Assembly (NCBI GenBank): GCA_964035575.1 | Contig: OZ037906.1 | Coordinates: 310,001 to 374,000, forward strand | Length of the DNA: 64,000 nucleotides | Reading direction: 5' to 3' | Source of the DNA: Rhynchopus sp. YZ270_cl-10 | Lineage: Eukaryota > Euglenozoa > Diplonemea > Diplonemida > Diplonemidae | Part shown: piece after piece, positions 1 to 10,246 of the stretch | How the letters are laid out: every line of letters starts with the position of its first letter | How positions within the stretch are numbered: position 1 is the stretch's first letter | Made by a program: the position numbers and the translations under genes | The notes under the pieces: model-generated | The model's input: only the letters and a program-made list of their open reading frames with translations | What the model was told of the DNA's origin: nothing | The model's database searches: none

Positions 1-938
1 CCATTCCATGCCAACATCACAAACACCGCAACGTGAACACGGGTGACCACCAGGTTGTAGAACGGCAATGCAAACGAGAGGTACAACGCACACCCCACAC
101 AGGCGCACGTAAAGAAGATGGAAAAGGCCGTTAAAACACCACTCTCTGCATTCGAAATGGCAATGTGAAAGAACACCACTATGGCAAGACGCAGGAAGAG
201 AAACATCTCGTCGAATTTTGAATGCGGGCGGCCCAGGTCCACTACGGAGTGGAAGGGGGAGATGTCGTACAAGAGCACATTCCTGATGTACGCGCAGAGC
301 ACCGTCACGAACAACGCGATCACACCACAGCAGAAGTGTATTACGTGCCACGCACCCCAGCACTCCTCATCCGGGTAGCTCCGCAACGTCCGCACACCAT
401 CCACATCTGTGCACACCATAAACGACAGCATCATCCCCGCCACAGGAACAAACGCAATACTCCCCAACAACGCCATCGACTGCGTCATGAACGACACAAC
501 CTTATGTGGGACCTGCCCCTTCCCCTTATCCCTCATCACCAAGGACAGAATCACCCCGGTCACAGAGATTGCAATAAAAAAGATCCAGAAAGCTATCATA
601 CACGCAATTTTACGGTTGCTGCTGACGAAGGTATGGTCCCATATTGGGAAGTGCGAAAAGTAGATGACCTTCGTTGCGATGTCCATGGTAGGTCCCCAGT
701 TGAGGCCTGCTCTGTCTTCGATGGAGTTGATGCAGAATGCGAGGAGCTGTACTGCCTCCACTACCTTGACGGCAAACTCTACATGCGGGTGCCAGCTAAT
801 CCGGATCTCCTGTAGCAGCGGAAACAACGGGAACGACTCCATATAGTAGAAGAGCTTCGCACCCTGCGTTTCGGTCTGCGAGACTGCGCTTGAGCCGCGA
901 CTGGACCCGCCATGACTCGAGCTCATCCCCTCGCTCAT
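1..938 (-). CDS. Multi-pass membrane protein, N-terminal part (runs off the left edge)
   Basis: Reading from the ATG at 938 the minus frame stays open for 312 codons to the window edge, so the 3' end is missing. The N-terminus (MSEGMSSSHGGSSRGSS...) is Ser/Gly-rich and probably cytosolic. After about residue 110 there are at least five hydrophobic segments, near residues 113-137, 158-182, 205-226, 255-272 and 280-310, joined by short polar loops. The N-terminal part has an amphipathic stretch (FYYMESFPLFPLLQEIRISW). This layout recalls the long multi-spanning TmcB-like (tiny macrocysts) proteins common in protists, but that is only a resemblance and no catalytic domain is visible. The upstream sequence contains an AG (ATCCCAACAG) suitable for trans-splicing. 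Cassette copy 1 begins 116 bp upstream of the start. Confidence 0.7.
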   Translation of the reverse strand, partial: MSEGMSSSHGGSSRGSSAVSQTETQGAKLFYYMESFPLFPLLQEIRISWHPHVEFAVKVVEAVQLLAFCINSIEDRAGLNWGPTMDIATKVIYFSHFPIWDHTFVSSNRKIACMIAFWIFFIAISVTGVILSLVMRDKGKGQVPHKVVSFMTQSMALLGSIAFVPVAGMMLSFMVCTDVDGVRTLRSYPDEECWGAWHVIHFCCGVIALFVTVLCAYIRNVLLYDISPFHSVVDLGRPHSKFDEMFLFLRLAIVVFFHIAISNAESGVLTAFSIFFTCACVGCALYLSFALPFYNLVVTRVHVAVFVMLAWN

Positions 939-1053
939 CGGAAAGAAAACGCCTGTTGGGATTGATATGAGATACTGGGGTAGGGTTGCATAAGGTAAAG
1001 TAGGCAGAAATGGATGGTCGTGAATTGGAAGTGGAAGTGGAAGTGATATATGC

Positions 1054-2214
1054 GAATATCACCGGGGTCTGGTGGTTAAAAAGTCTCCACAGAGTTGGGA
1101 GGTAAACCGTGGAGTTAATCCGGTTGGAAGTGTGGTGATGCACAATAGGTGAAGCAAACAGAGGAAGGGGAGAATGGAAAATGGTGTGGAAAGCAATGGG
1201 AGGGGTGGATTTGGACTTTTTGAATACAACATATTTGGGGAATGTGGAGGGTGAAACAAGGGTGAAGGGTGAAGGGTGAAGGGGAGGCAGCTCACAAGCA
1301 GCAAGAGGCCTGCACACAGCTCATACGTGTGGTCTTGCGTCCAAGTGCAGGTGGGGTGCAGCACGCAGCATGTGGTTGTGGGAGTTATGTCCGAAAAGGG
1401 TTAGCTTCTCCTCCCACACCACACACATCGCACACACACCCCACCAAAGCTGGCACCACACGGCTGTGTGCAGGCTTCTCCTCTCTCCTCTCTGGCCACT
1501 TCCAAACACAGCAGGTTGCACAAAAAAAGAAAAAGAAAAAGGCAGATTCATAATCAAACTCAAACCCAAACGTCAGCAACAGGAGCATAACATAACATCG
1601 GATTGAGCAAACACAAACGCAGGGGGGAATGCGGTACAAACAAAATGCGGCGACAATCAGGCCACACAGCACTCGTGTGCGCTATCAAAAGGAACACGTT
1701 GTTGTGCAGGCCCAACAGCAACAGCATCACAAGCAGCACATGCAGCAGCAGCACTGCCCACCTCAGTAGTACGGCGAGTACGCAGCAAGACGTGCACGGC
1801 GCACAGACGCAGACAGCGCAATGTCGCTTGCCACAGCACTCGCGTGTGCGTTTGCAATCGCTGCGTCTGCTGCGTACGACGAGTAACGCGGCGACAGCGG
1901 CACGTACGAACGTGCAACTGCAATGTCGGCAGCCGCACGTGCACTTGCGGCAGCTGCAGCAGCGTCAGCCGCAAGGATCGACGATGTGTACGACGGGTAT
2001 ACCGGTGCCGGTGCGTAGTACGGGTAGTAGGACATCTTCTTGTTGTGTGTGGGTGAGGTGTTAAGAAGGGTGTGTGTTTTGTCTGCAGGTGTGTGGTGTC
2101 GTGTCGTGGTGTTTGTTGGAGAACAGAAGTGTGCACGAAAGGCACAACTAATCAAGCAGCTTGCACAGGTGCAGGCATCTGATCCACACAAAGGACCACT
2201 GCAAAAAGTGGAAT
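1054..2214 (-). repeat. Dispersed 1.1-kb cassette, copy 1
   Basis: This is the first of four nearly identical cassettes (also 6574-7615, 17372-18533 and 28286-29540), all in the same orientation. Each begins with an invariant 73-bp block (GAATATCACCGGGGTCTGG...), continues with GT-rich and GGGTGAA-repeat sequence, and then holds the small MSYYPYY gene on the minus strand. Copies 1 and 2 share about 17 extra bp before the block and the form GGTGATGCACAATAGG. Copies 3 and 4 have GGTATGCGATGCACAATAGG, so there are two sublineages. The right end matches copy 3 up to 2214. No terminal inverted repeats or target duplications are apparent. Confidence 0.9.
1763..2035 (-). CDS. Small Tyr/Ala/Ser-rich protein (MSYYPYY family), copy 1
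   Basis: A 90-aa ORF starting MSYYPYYAPAPVYPSY and ending ARLAAYSPYY. It has Tyr-Pro-rich ends around an Ala-rich middle (AADAAAAAASARAAADIA), with no signal peptide, Cys or recognisable domain. Coding status is supported by the four cassette copies: all keep the frame open, and copy 4 differs by an in-frame 6-bp insertion plus amino-acid substitutions and has no frameshift. Longer upstream in-frame starts exist but vary between copies, so the MSYY start was chosen. A plausible splice acceptor (CCTGCAG) lies upstream. Function is unknown. The composition resembles structural or low-complexity proteins such as cuticle-like sequences, which does not show homology. Confidence 0.6.
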   Translation of the reverse strand: MSYYPYYAPAPVYPSYTSSILAADAAAAAASARAAADIAVARSYVPLSPRYSSYAADAAIANAHASAVASDIALSASVRRARLAAYSPYY

Positions 2215-2277
2215 TGCGGTGCGGCGTTGATGTTAATTAGAAACTGAAAAATAAAACCCACATTAAACACGGGTTGC

Positions 2278-2465
2278 CTACGATCGTAGTACGATCTCTT
2301 ACGATCGCAGCTCTTTTTTGATCGCACTACGATCGTACTACGATCAAAGTACGATCGTAGTACGATCGTACTTACGATCGTATTATGATCGTACGATCGT
2401 ACTACGATCGTAACGATCGTAGTACGATCGTAATGATCGTAGTACGATCGTAGTACGATCGTACG
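2278..2465. repeat. ACGATCGT palindromic array, left arm of element 1
   Basis: Irregular tandem units of ACGATCGTAGT/ACGATCGTACT built on the self-complementary octamer ACGATCGT, with spacers of 1-5 bp. The arm can fold on itself and can also pair with the right arm at 5008-5165. Confidence 0.9.
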
Positions 2466-2479
2466 ATCTTCCTTCTAAG

Positions 2480-3250
2480 GTGCTCGCTCTCCATACCTAG
2501 ACCCTCGAATTTTTTTTTTTGCCCCTATATTGGGCTAATTTCGACGATTTGAGGCCATTAAAAGCAAAATTTGGCACTTTTGAGCATCTAGGGGGGTCTA
2601 AAACGCGGTTCCGCGAACCCAAAATTTCGTGATTTTTACCAAAAACAAGTCGATTTTTGAAAAAATCTCAAAAAAAAAAAATCCCAATTTTTTTTTTTCA
2701 CAAGTGTTTTTGAGGCCTGCTCACTACACCCTAGGTACCCTTCTGGGACCAAAAAGTCAAAAAAAGCAAGAATTGGGCTGTTTTGAGCATCTAGAGTTAA
2801 TTCCCCAGTCATTTTCTGTACCACCAGTGCATTTTGTATGGGCCAGCGCCTTGTCAAAAAATCAAAAAATCTCAAAAAAAAAATTTTTTTTTTCGGGAAA
2901 ATTTCGACCCCTGAGTTGGGTTTTTCGGCACCAAAAAGTGCAAAAAAACGCAAAAATCGGGTGTTTTGACGATCTGGGGGTAACTATATGCACTACTACA
3001 GGGGCCCACAATATCGACTTTTCCTTAGCAAATTCCTTGGAGTATTGCATGCCTTGAAGTGTTGCATTTTGTCCCCACTGAGTGTGCACTCAGAAAACAC
3101 TCATCAATAAAACGACCTTTCTGTTCGGTAAAAAATAGTTATTTTCTATTGTAGTAGTGGGTTTGTCGTGCAGTGATGTTCTTTGTACCTGGAGAGTGGG
3201 CCGAGTGCAAGGTATGTTTTTAACCCCCCGGTTTTCTCCCTTTTCGACAT
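2480..3250. repeat. Degenerate tandem repeats inside element 1
   Basis: Three diverged units of roughly 180-200 bp share the motifs GGCACTTTTGAGCATCTAG, CTGTTTTGAGCATCTAGAG and TGTTTTGACGATCTGGGGG, preceded by ACCAAAAAGT-type A-rich stretches. A related, inverted fragment lies near 31195-31300. I see no gene here. Confidence 0.5.
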
Positions 3251-3257
3251 GTCCGCT

Positions 3258-4056
3258 ATTTTTTTTTTTTTTTTGAAAACTTGGTTGTATTAGTGTAGCC
3301 ACCCTAGAGTGTGCTCCACTATACTAAACATTTTTATGTCACCGCAGACGAGCGCGATGATCTCTCTTGTGTGGCAGATGTCACACTGATGTCGCTGATA
3401 CTACTACCCACCGGGCCATCATCAGATGGGGGTGGCGGGGCGGAGGGGGGGGGCATTGATGACGGATTTCTTCCGTTTTTTGGCAGTTTTGTCGCATGCT
3501 CTGGGGGAAGACGAGCGTTTTCTTTTTGAAGAACGTGTTGATGGATTCTGTTTACGGGAGGGGGGAGAAACAGAACGCTTTAGTTTTAAAATACGGTTGG
3601 GCTCAGGGTCACCCTCAGCAGGCGGCACGTCATTCGCGGCAGGCCGATCTCCCGCTGCGAGGACGTCGTCGATCATGTCACCCTCCGATGTGCCAGCAGA
3701 GGAGGTTGGAGGTGAAGACCACCTAGATGCTCTAGCTGATATGCTAGGGCCGTAGGCATCGAGTGGTGCAGTTCCCCATGCCGGGTCAGCGAGCCATCGG
3801 ACGGACCTTGACAGCTGTGACCTGATAACAGCGATGCTATCGACACCTAGACGGGCACGTTTTTTTTTTTTTTTTTTGTCAACAAAAATGTCACTTTTAC
3901 GTGGGGTACGGGGCGGCTTCTTGTTTGTTTGTTTTTTTGTTGTAGTCTCTACTTTTACATTCAATTTCTCTTAACAGGTACCCGAACCGACGACCCTTCA
4001 TCGTGACAGCGAAGCAGTGCCCACGGAAGAGCTGGTGCAATTGCCACCCTAATTAT
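3258..4056 (-). mobile_element. Putative retroposon nested in element 1
   Basis: On the minus strand this stretch ends in CTAATACAACCAAGTTTTC followed by a run of A (T17 on the plus strand at about 3258-3275), which looks like a retroposon 3' end. The same 3' end recurs at 12188-12238 and, degenerate, at 14247-14288. Near 3980-4050 on the minus strand a tRNA-like stretch is visible, with a B-box-like GGTTCGGGTACC after an A-box-like TGGCAATTGCACC. These signals suggest a tRNA-derived 5' end and a poly-A tail. I could not define a target duplication, so the boundaries are approximate. Confidence 0.4.
3422..3964 (-). CDS. Basic low-complexity ORF inside the nested element
   Basis: A 180-aa ORF with Lys/Arg-rich, nuclear-localisation-like stretches (DKKKKKKRARL, SSKRKRSSSPR, KTAKKRKKS) around a less biased middle (DSIAVIRSQLSRSVRWLADP). 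I recognise no domain. It lies entirely inside the putative retroposon, so it may be an element-encoded protein or a chance reading frame. There is no second copy in the window with which to test frame conservation. Confidence 0.25.
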   Translation of the reverse strand: MNVKVETTTKKQTNKKPPRTPRKSDIFVDKKKKKKRARLGVDSIAVIRSQLSRSVRWLADPAWGTAPLDAYGPSISARASRWSSPPTSSAGTSEGDMIDDVLAAGDRPAANDVPPAEGDPEPNRILKLKRSVSPPSRKQNPSTRSSKRKRSSSPRACDKTAKKRKKSVINAPPLRPATPI

Positions 4057-5007
4057 TATGAAACTCTTAGTCAGTCACTGCTATAGCCATTTAACCCAGG
4101 GAGCATAGCTAGTGCAAGAAATTCGACTTCGGGATCCGGAAAGTCTGTCCTCTGCTTGCGGAGGACTAGACACAAGAAAATATTGCGTTCCCCCAGAATA
4201 CTAATTTTTGTCACAGTAATTTTTGCCCAGGGCATGCTCTTGAAGCATGGCGGCTTGGTGTGAGAAGGGGCAGTGTGTTGTTTTGTTCTAGATTTCAACG
4301 GTTGTTAGAACGAGTCAAGTGGATGCTTATCTAAACACTGACTTTAGTACAGACCCGAGAGATCACACATGACTTTGAGGAAAGAACAAAGCAATGCATC
4401 TGTACCCGCACGCCAGGTTGTAGTTACTTCAGAATTTTCTTGAGTTTGCATGAACGAGGAGGGGGTGATTCATTCTTCGGGAACGCTTAGTATACCATGG
4501 AATGATCATCTCAAAAAAACAGTGGGGGCTGAATTCATATCCCTTAGAATTGCGAATTCAGCCTTTGCAGAAGGTACGTCTTACTTGTACTTGTACTTGT
4601 ATGCCGTGTCACCCTTCTCAACCTTACCGGTTCACAGCTCGCAAGAGCAATGTAACCCTTCTCGCTATTGCAAACTTAAGAATTTTCTGCTGTAACTTAC
4701 CAAAATCGATTTTCTTTCACCCCAAACACCCGCAACACCCCACCTGCTACTTCGGTAGCCTGTGTTGTTGGGAGTTGGTTCTCATGTTGATCCCCAGTGA
4801 CTGTCTAGCACTGCTTCTTCTGAGCCCAACGTTGTTTGGCCTGTCGACGTAATAAATACGAAGACAGGGCGGCGGTGCCAACAATTTTCCAATGATGTAA
4901 CGTTTTATCTGATTGATTATCGTTTGATATACCTTGTGTGTGCTTCATGCACACCATGCAAGGAATATCGAACGGTATTTCAAGCGATATTCGTTATTTC
5001 GTTTGGC

Positions 5008-5165
5008 AAACGTACTACGATCGTACTACGATCGTAATGATCGTACTACGATCGTACTACGATCGTTTACGATCGTAGTACGATCGTAGTTGATCGTAGT
5101 ACGATATTTTACGATCGTTACGATCGTTTTTTGGTACGATCGTAAACGATCGTACTACGATCGTA
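5008..5165. repeat. ACGATCGT palindromic array, right arm of element 1
   Basis: Tandem TACTACGATCG/ACGATCGTAGT units mirror the left arm and end in GTAGGCAACCCGTG at the element edge. Confidence 0.9.
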
Positions 5166-5423
5166 GGCAACCCGTGATTAAACGGTGGGAAGAACACTTT
5201 TTTGCTTCGGATCATTTTGACCTTAACGGTGAGCGAAATAAAAAATCGCCAAAATATCAGCCCTTTCTTGCTTCCACAAAAAACGCAACAGGTTAGGTGT
5301 CACTAATTTTCTGCCGTCATGCTAAAAGGACCCCGAATTCTCAGGCTATGCTGACACACTCTCTCCTTGGCCATATCCCGCACTTGGGAAATACCGAAAA
5401 ACTGATTCCAAACACCCTCCCTC

Positions 5424-6431
5424 TCACGCAGTAACCTTGAGCACGGTATCATAGAACAGAGACGCGTCTGGGGCGAACGCGAAGCGAACGCATCCATCTG
5501 CTTCTTCCCCTTCAGCAACACGCCGAGCTCTTCCCTCTGAGGCGTGCCCGACACGTGCCTCCACATGCACGGCTATGTCTCTGACGTCTTCGGCGACAGT
5601 GGGGTTGAGCCACCATGCAACAGTCAGTACATCCCACGCAAAGTATGTGCGGGCATACGCATGCATCCAGTGTGTCGTCATTGCGTACGCACAGCCAACA
5701 AACTGCGAAAGAACCGTGTCCTGCTTGCCAAAGCGTTGTACAAAACTGCTGGTAATTGGTACACAGTTTGTCGCATCTAGCCCAAAGAACACCCGCTTAC
5801 CCTCCAGCTCGGGGCACTGCACAACCGTCTTCACAGCGCCTGCGTCCCAATAGAAGTTAAACTCTTGCGTGTTATCCGATCCACGTGCAAAACGGTCGTC
5901 GCCATCAACATGAACGTTCCCTTTAACATCGAGGGCACCACCCATGACGACCAACTCCTTCACGTTACCCGCGAATTTCGCCCCATACTTGGAAATCGCG
6001 TACGCAACATTCGACAATGGCCCGGTGCTGATAATGGTAACAGGCTCCGCAGAGTCCATGACAAGCTTCGCAAGGTACTCTTGCCCTGTGGTGTCTGTGA
6101 CAAGGTGCTCTTTCCAGTCGTCAGCGTTTTTTGTGTTGAGGACAGGGAAGTCGCGTATGTTGTACGCAAGGCGGCGCCACTCTGTGGGGAAGGGGTGGAC
6201 AGCTTCGAGCGTCGACGTCGCGACAGCAACGACGTGCGAGAGGGTGCAGTGTGTGTCCTGGCGTAGCGTGGCAAGGAGCTTTGCAGAGACCTCTGCTGCA
6301 GGCTCCACGAAACAGTCTGCGTCCGTCACGACACAGCCCAGCAGGTGCACGTCTGCAGAGGCAGCAAGAAGAGCAAGTGCTACAAAGTCGTCCACCCCTC
6401 CGTCATGATCCAACACCACATGGCGTGTCAT
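5424..6431 (-). CDS. Purine nucleoside hydrolase, IAG-type (inosine/adenosine/guanosine)
   Basis: A 335-aa protein of the inosine-uridine nucleoside hydrolase family, which cleaves the N-glycosidic bond of ribonucleosides to free the base and ribose. The N-terminal calcium-binding motif is visible as LDHDGGVDD (Asp8, Asp10, Asp14, Asp15). VVMGG is near residue 161 and EFNFYWD near 190. The pair Trp266-Asp267 (YFAWD) replaces the His-Asp of broad-specificity enzymes, and Trp85 sits in PFPTEWRR. From family knowledge, the Trypanosoma vivax IAG enzyme uses Trp83, Trp260 and Asp261, so spacing and residues fit the purine-specific class closely. Length is also typical. The gene has no intron and the role is purine salvage. 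No signal peptide is visible. Cassette copy 2 starts 143 bp upstream of the ATG. Confidence 0.9.
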   Translation of the reverse strand: MTRHVVLDHDGGVDDFVALALLAASADVHLLGCVVTDADCFVEPAAEVSAKLLATLRQDTHCTLSHVVAVATSTLEAVHPFPTEWRRLAYNIRDFPVLNTKNADDWKEHLVTDTTGQEYLAKLVMDSAEPVTIISTGPLSNVAYAISKYGAKFAGNVKELVVMGGALDVKGNVHVDGDDRFARGSDNTQEFNFYWDAGAVKTVVQCPELEGKRVFFGLDATNCVPITSSFVQRFGKQDTVLSQFVGCAYAMTTHWMHAYARTYFAWDVLTVAWWLNPTVAEDVRDIAVHVEARVGHASEGRARRVAEGEEADGCVRFAFAPDASLFYDTVLKVTA

Positions 6432-6573
6432 CGTAAGATCCTAAGGTTTGTTAGTGTTGAGGTGGAATGGGGTTTGGGTTGAAGAAGGTCTCTCATCACA
6501 TACAGAACGAATTGGGGTTGCCGGAAACATTCCTGAATGAAATGGCAAGCAACCAAGTGGAAGTGATGTATGC

Positions 6574-7615
6574 GAATATCACCGGGGTCTGGTGGTTAAA
6601 AAGTCTCCACAGAGTTGGGAGGTAAACCGTGGAGTTAATCCGGTTGGAAGTGTGGTGATGCACAATAGGTGAAGCAAACAGAGGAAGGGGAGAATGGAAA
6701 ATGGTGTGGAAAGCAATGGGAGGGGTGGATTTGGACTTTTTGAATACAACATATTTGGGGAATGTGGAGGGTGAAACAAGGGTGAAGGGTGAAGGGTGAA
6801 GGGGAGGCAGCTCACAAGCAGCAAGAGGCCTGCACACAGCTCATACGTGTGGTCTTGCGTCCAAGTGCAGGTGGGGTGCAGCACGCAGCATGTGGTTGTG
6901 GGAGTTATGTGCGAAAAGGGTTAGCTTCTCCTCCCACACCACACACATCGCACACACACCCCACCAAAGCTGGCACCACACGGCTGTGTGCAGGCTTCTC
7001 CTCTCTCCTCTCTGGCCACTTCCAAACACAGCAGGTTGCACAAAAAAAGAAAAAGAAAAAGGCAGATTCATAATCAAACTCAAACCCAAACGTCAGCAAC
7101 AGGAGCATAACATAACATCGGATTGAGCAAACACAAACGCAGGGGGGAATGCGGTACAAACAAAATGCGGCGACAATCAGGCCACACAGCACTCGTGTGC
7201 GCTATCAAAAGGAACACGTTGTTGTGCAGGCCCAACAGCAGCAGCATCACAAGCAGCACATGCAGCAGCAGCACTGCCCACCTCAGTAGTACGGCGAGTA
7301 CGCAGCAAGACGTGCACGGCGCACAGACGCAGACAGCGCAATGTCGCTTGCCACAGCACTCGCGTGTGCGTTTGCAATCGCTGCGTCTGCTGCGTACGAC
7401 GAGTAACGCGGCGACAGCGGCACGTACGAACGTGCAACTGCAATGTCGGCAGCCGCACGTGCACTTGCGGCAGCTGCAGCAGCGTCAGCCGCAAGGATCG
7501 ACGACGTGTACGACGGGTATACCGGTGCCGGTGCGTAGTACGGGTAGTAGGACATCTTCTTGTTGTGTGTGGGTGAGGTGTTAAGAAGGGTGTGTGTTTT
7601 GTCTGCAGGTGTGTG
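6574..7615 (-). repeat. Dispersed cassette, copy 2
   Basis: This copy matches copy 1 almost base for base from about 6555 to 7615, then diverges within the 5' leader of the MSYYPYY gene (GCAGGTGTGTG then CATGTG...). It belongs to the same sublineage as copy 1. It lies directly upstream of the nucleoside hydrolase gene. Confidence 0.9.
7283..7555 (-). CDS. Small Tyr/Ala/Ser-rich protein (MSYYPYY family), copy 2
   Basis: A 90-aa product that appears identical to copy 1. The few nucleotide differences are silent or lie outside the frame (for example GACGATG versus GACGACG near 7503). The ATG at 7555 is the conserved MSYY start. Its 5' leader is unique beyond position 7615, so this copy may be expressed with a different upstream region. 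Confidence 0.6.
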   Translation of the reverse strand: MSYYPYYAPAPVYPSYTSSILAADAAAAAASARAAADIAVARSYVPLSPRYSSYAADAAIANAHASAVASDIALSASVRRARLAAYSPYY

Positions 7616-8184
7616 CATGTGTGTGATGGTATGTAGGTGGTAGGCACTGAAAGAGTAAAATGCTCAGCTGTCTTTACTGTGCTCAATATTTGTTGCAATG
7701 TTGTGCTCCCACAGCCCCGCGAGTACACAGGGTACGACCTCAACACCACTGCAGTGATGTTGCTGTTGCTGTCCTCTGTTGTGATACCATACGAGGCTGT
7801 GGGGACAACACAGTATCTAACTAACCTTTTTTTTTCCCGTTTTTTTAGTGTCGTTTTTTTATATCTTTTTTGCAGGGGTACGCTTCCGGTTCTCTTTTTT
7901 TGCATTACTTTTCTCGCTATTTGCGGAGGTTGTGTGGAAGTGGGGAACACAAGGTGGGGTCATGTGTTCCAGACTGTCTTGTGGGAGACGTGTGTTGAGG
8001 GTCCTTATAAAAGAGAAGGGGGAAAAGAAAAATTGAAAGGTGATGGGTGGGTGTGCCTCTCGTGCACATACAAAAAAAAGAAGAAAACAACTTGGAAAGA
8101 ATGTGTCTCGCAATAGGCACAACTCCTTCAGAAAGTCATGCGGAAAGTGCTGGCGCAGTCGTCAGTTCAGCCAGATAGGAGTGC
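7616..8184. other. Intergenic stretch between cassette copy 2 and beta-tubulin
   Basis: Pyrimidine-rich runs, including a T-rich tract near 7828-7870 that could serve the splicing or polyadenylation of minus-strand transcripts only as A-runs. A GATGGGTGGGTGTGCCTCTCGTGCACATA motif resembling other short repeats lies near 8042. I see no gene. Confidence 0.4.
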
Positions 8185-9735
<1,551 letters not shown>

Positions 9736-10107
9736 TTACTACCCCCTGCTGAAACGAAACCCCGAACCTACCAAGAAACGTGCACAACACTGCACAAATG
9801 CAAGGTGGGGCTCAAAGGGGGAAAATGAGACAAATTTGTGAAGGAGAAGTTAGTTCAACACAAGAGAATAATATAGACAGCACACTTACACTTCACCAAA
9901 GCGGGGAAGTGGCAAATAGCAAAGACAAACGGGAGGAAGAGAAAAGCAAAACACGCCACACATTAGCTTCACAAATGGATGCGCATTGCACTGCCATCCT
10001 GTGGCTGTGGTGGTCTACCGACACACTACACAGACACATTGTCAGACAGCAACTACAACACGATACGATACGGATGGTGGGAGGGAGAAACGAAGAAAAA
10101 CAACCAA

Positions 10108-10155
10108 ATTGAAGTTGATAGTGCACAACACCTCTGGGACGCAGGCACTGAAAAA
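10108..10155 (-). repeat. Fragment of tRNA-related SINE, family B
   Basis: AGTTGATAGTGCACAACACC followed by TCTGGGACGCAGGCACTG matches the more complete copy at 30547-30640. It lies just downstream of the sedolisin gene. Confidence 0.55.
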
Positions 10156-10246
10156 CGAAAATAGGAAAACAAGAAGAAAAGACACTCGAAGAAAATTAAA
10201 AACAAGCGGAAAAACAAAAAAAAATCGAACTGAACGATCACTCAGT

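Larger units (their letters stand above)
2268..5176. mobile_element. DNA transposon-like element with array-type terminal inverted repeats (element 1)
   Basis: The element starts CACGGGTTGCCTACGATCG and ends with the reverse complement (CGATCGTAGGCAACCCGTG). It is flanked by a perfect 6-bp target duplication ATTAAA (2262-2267 and 5177-5182). Both ends continue into arrays of the palindromic octamer ACGATCGT. The interior from about 4070 to 4855 is homologous to the inside of the element at 51648-53000, although the terminal repeats of the two differ completely. In the minus frame the shared region contains matching peptide remnants (NIFLCLVLxKQRTD, VEFLALAM, RQAKQRW). No intact transposase is visible, so it looks non-autonomous or decayed. 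A retroposon-like insertion sits inside it at about 3258-4056. Confidence 0.75.

Noticed and set aside
1603-2145. Alternative ORFs in the cassette (153-aa plus, 162-aa minus)
   Set aside because: They overlap the MSYYPYY frame as shadows, and the 6-bp insertion in copy 4 does not separate them. The Arg/Thr/Gln-biased composition is less protein-like. The minus frame extends into leader sequence that is not shared by copy 2.
2278-5165. CRISPR-like interpretation of the ACGATCGT arrays
   Set aside because: No regular unique spacers, the sequence is eukaryotic, and the arrays are mirror-image ends of one element.
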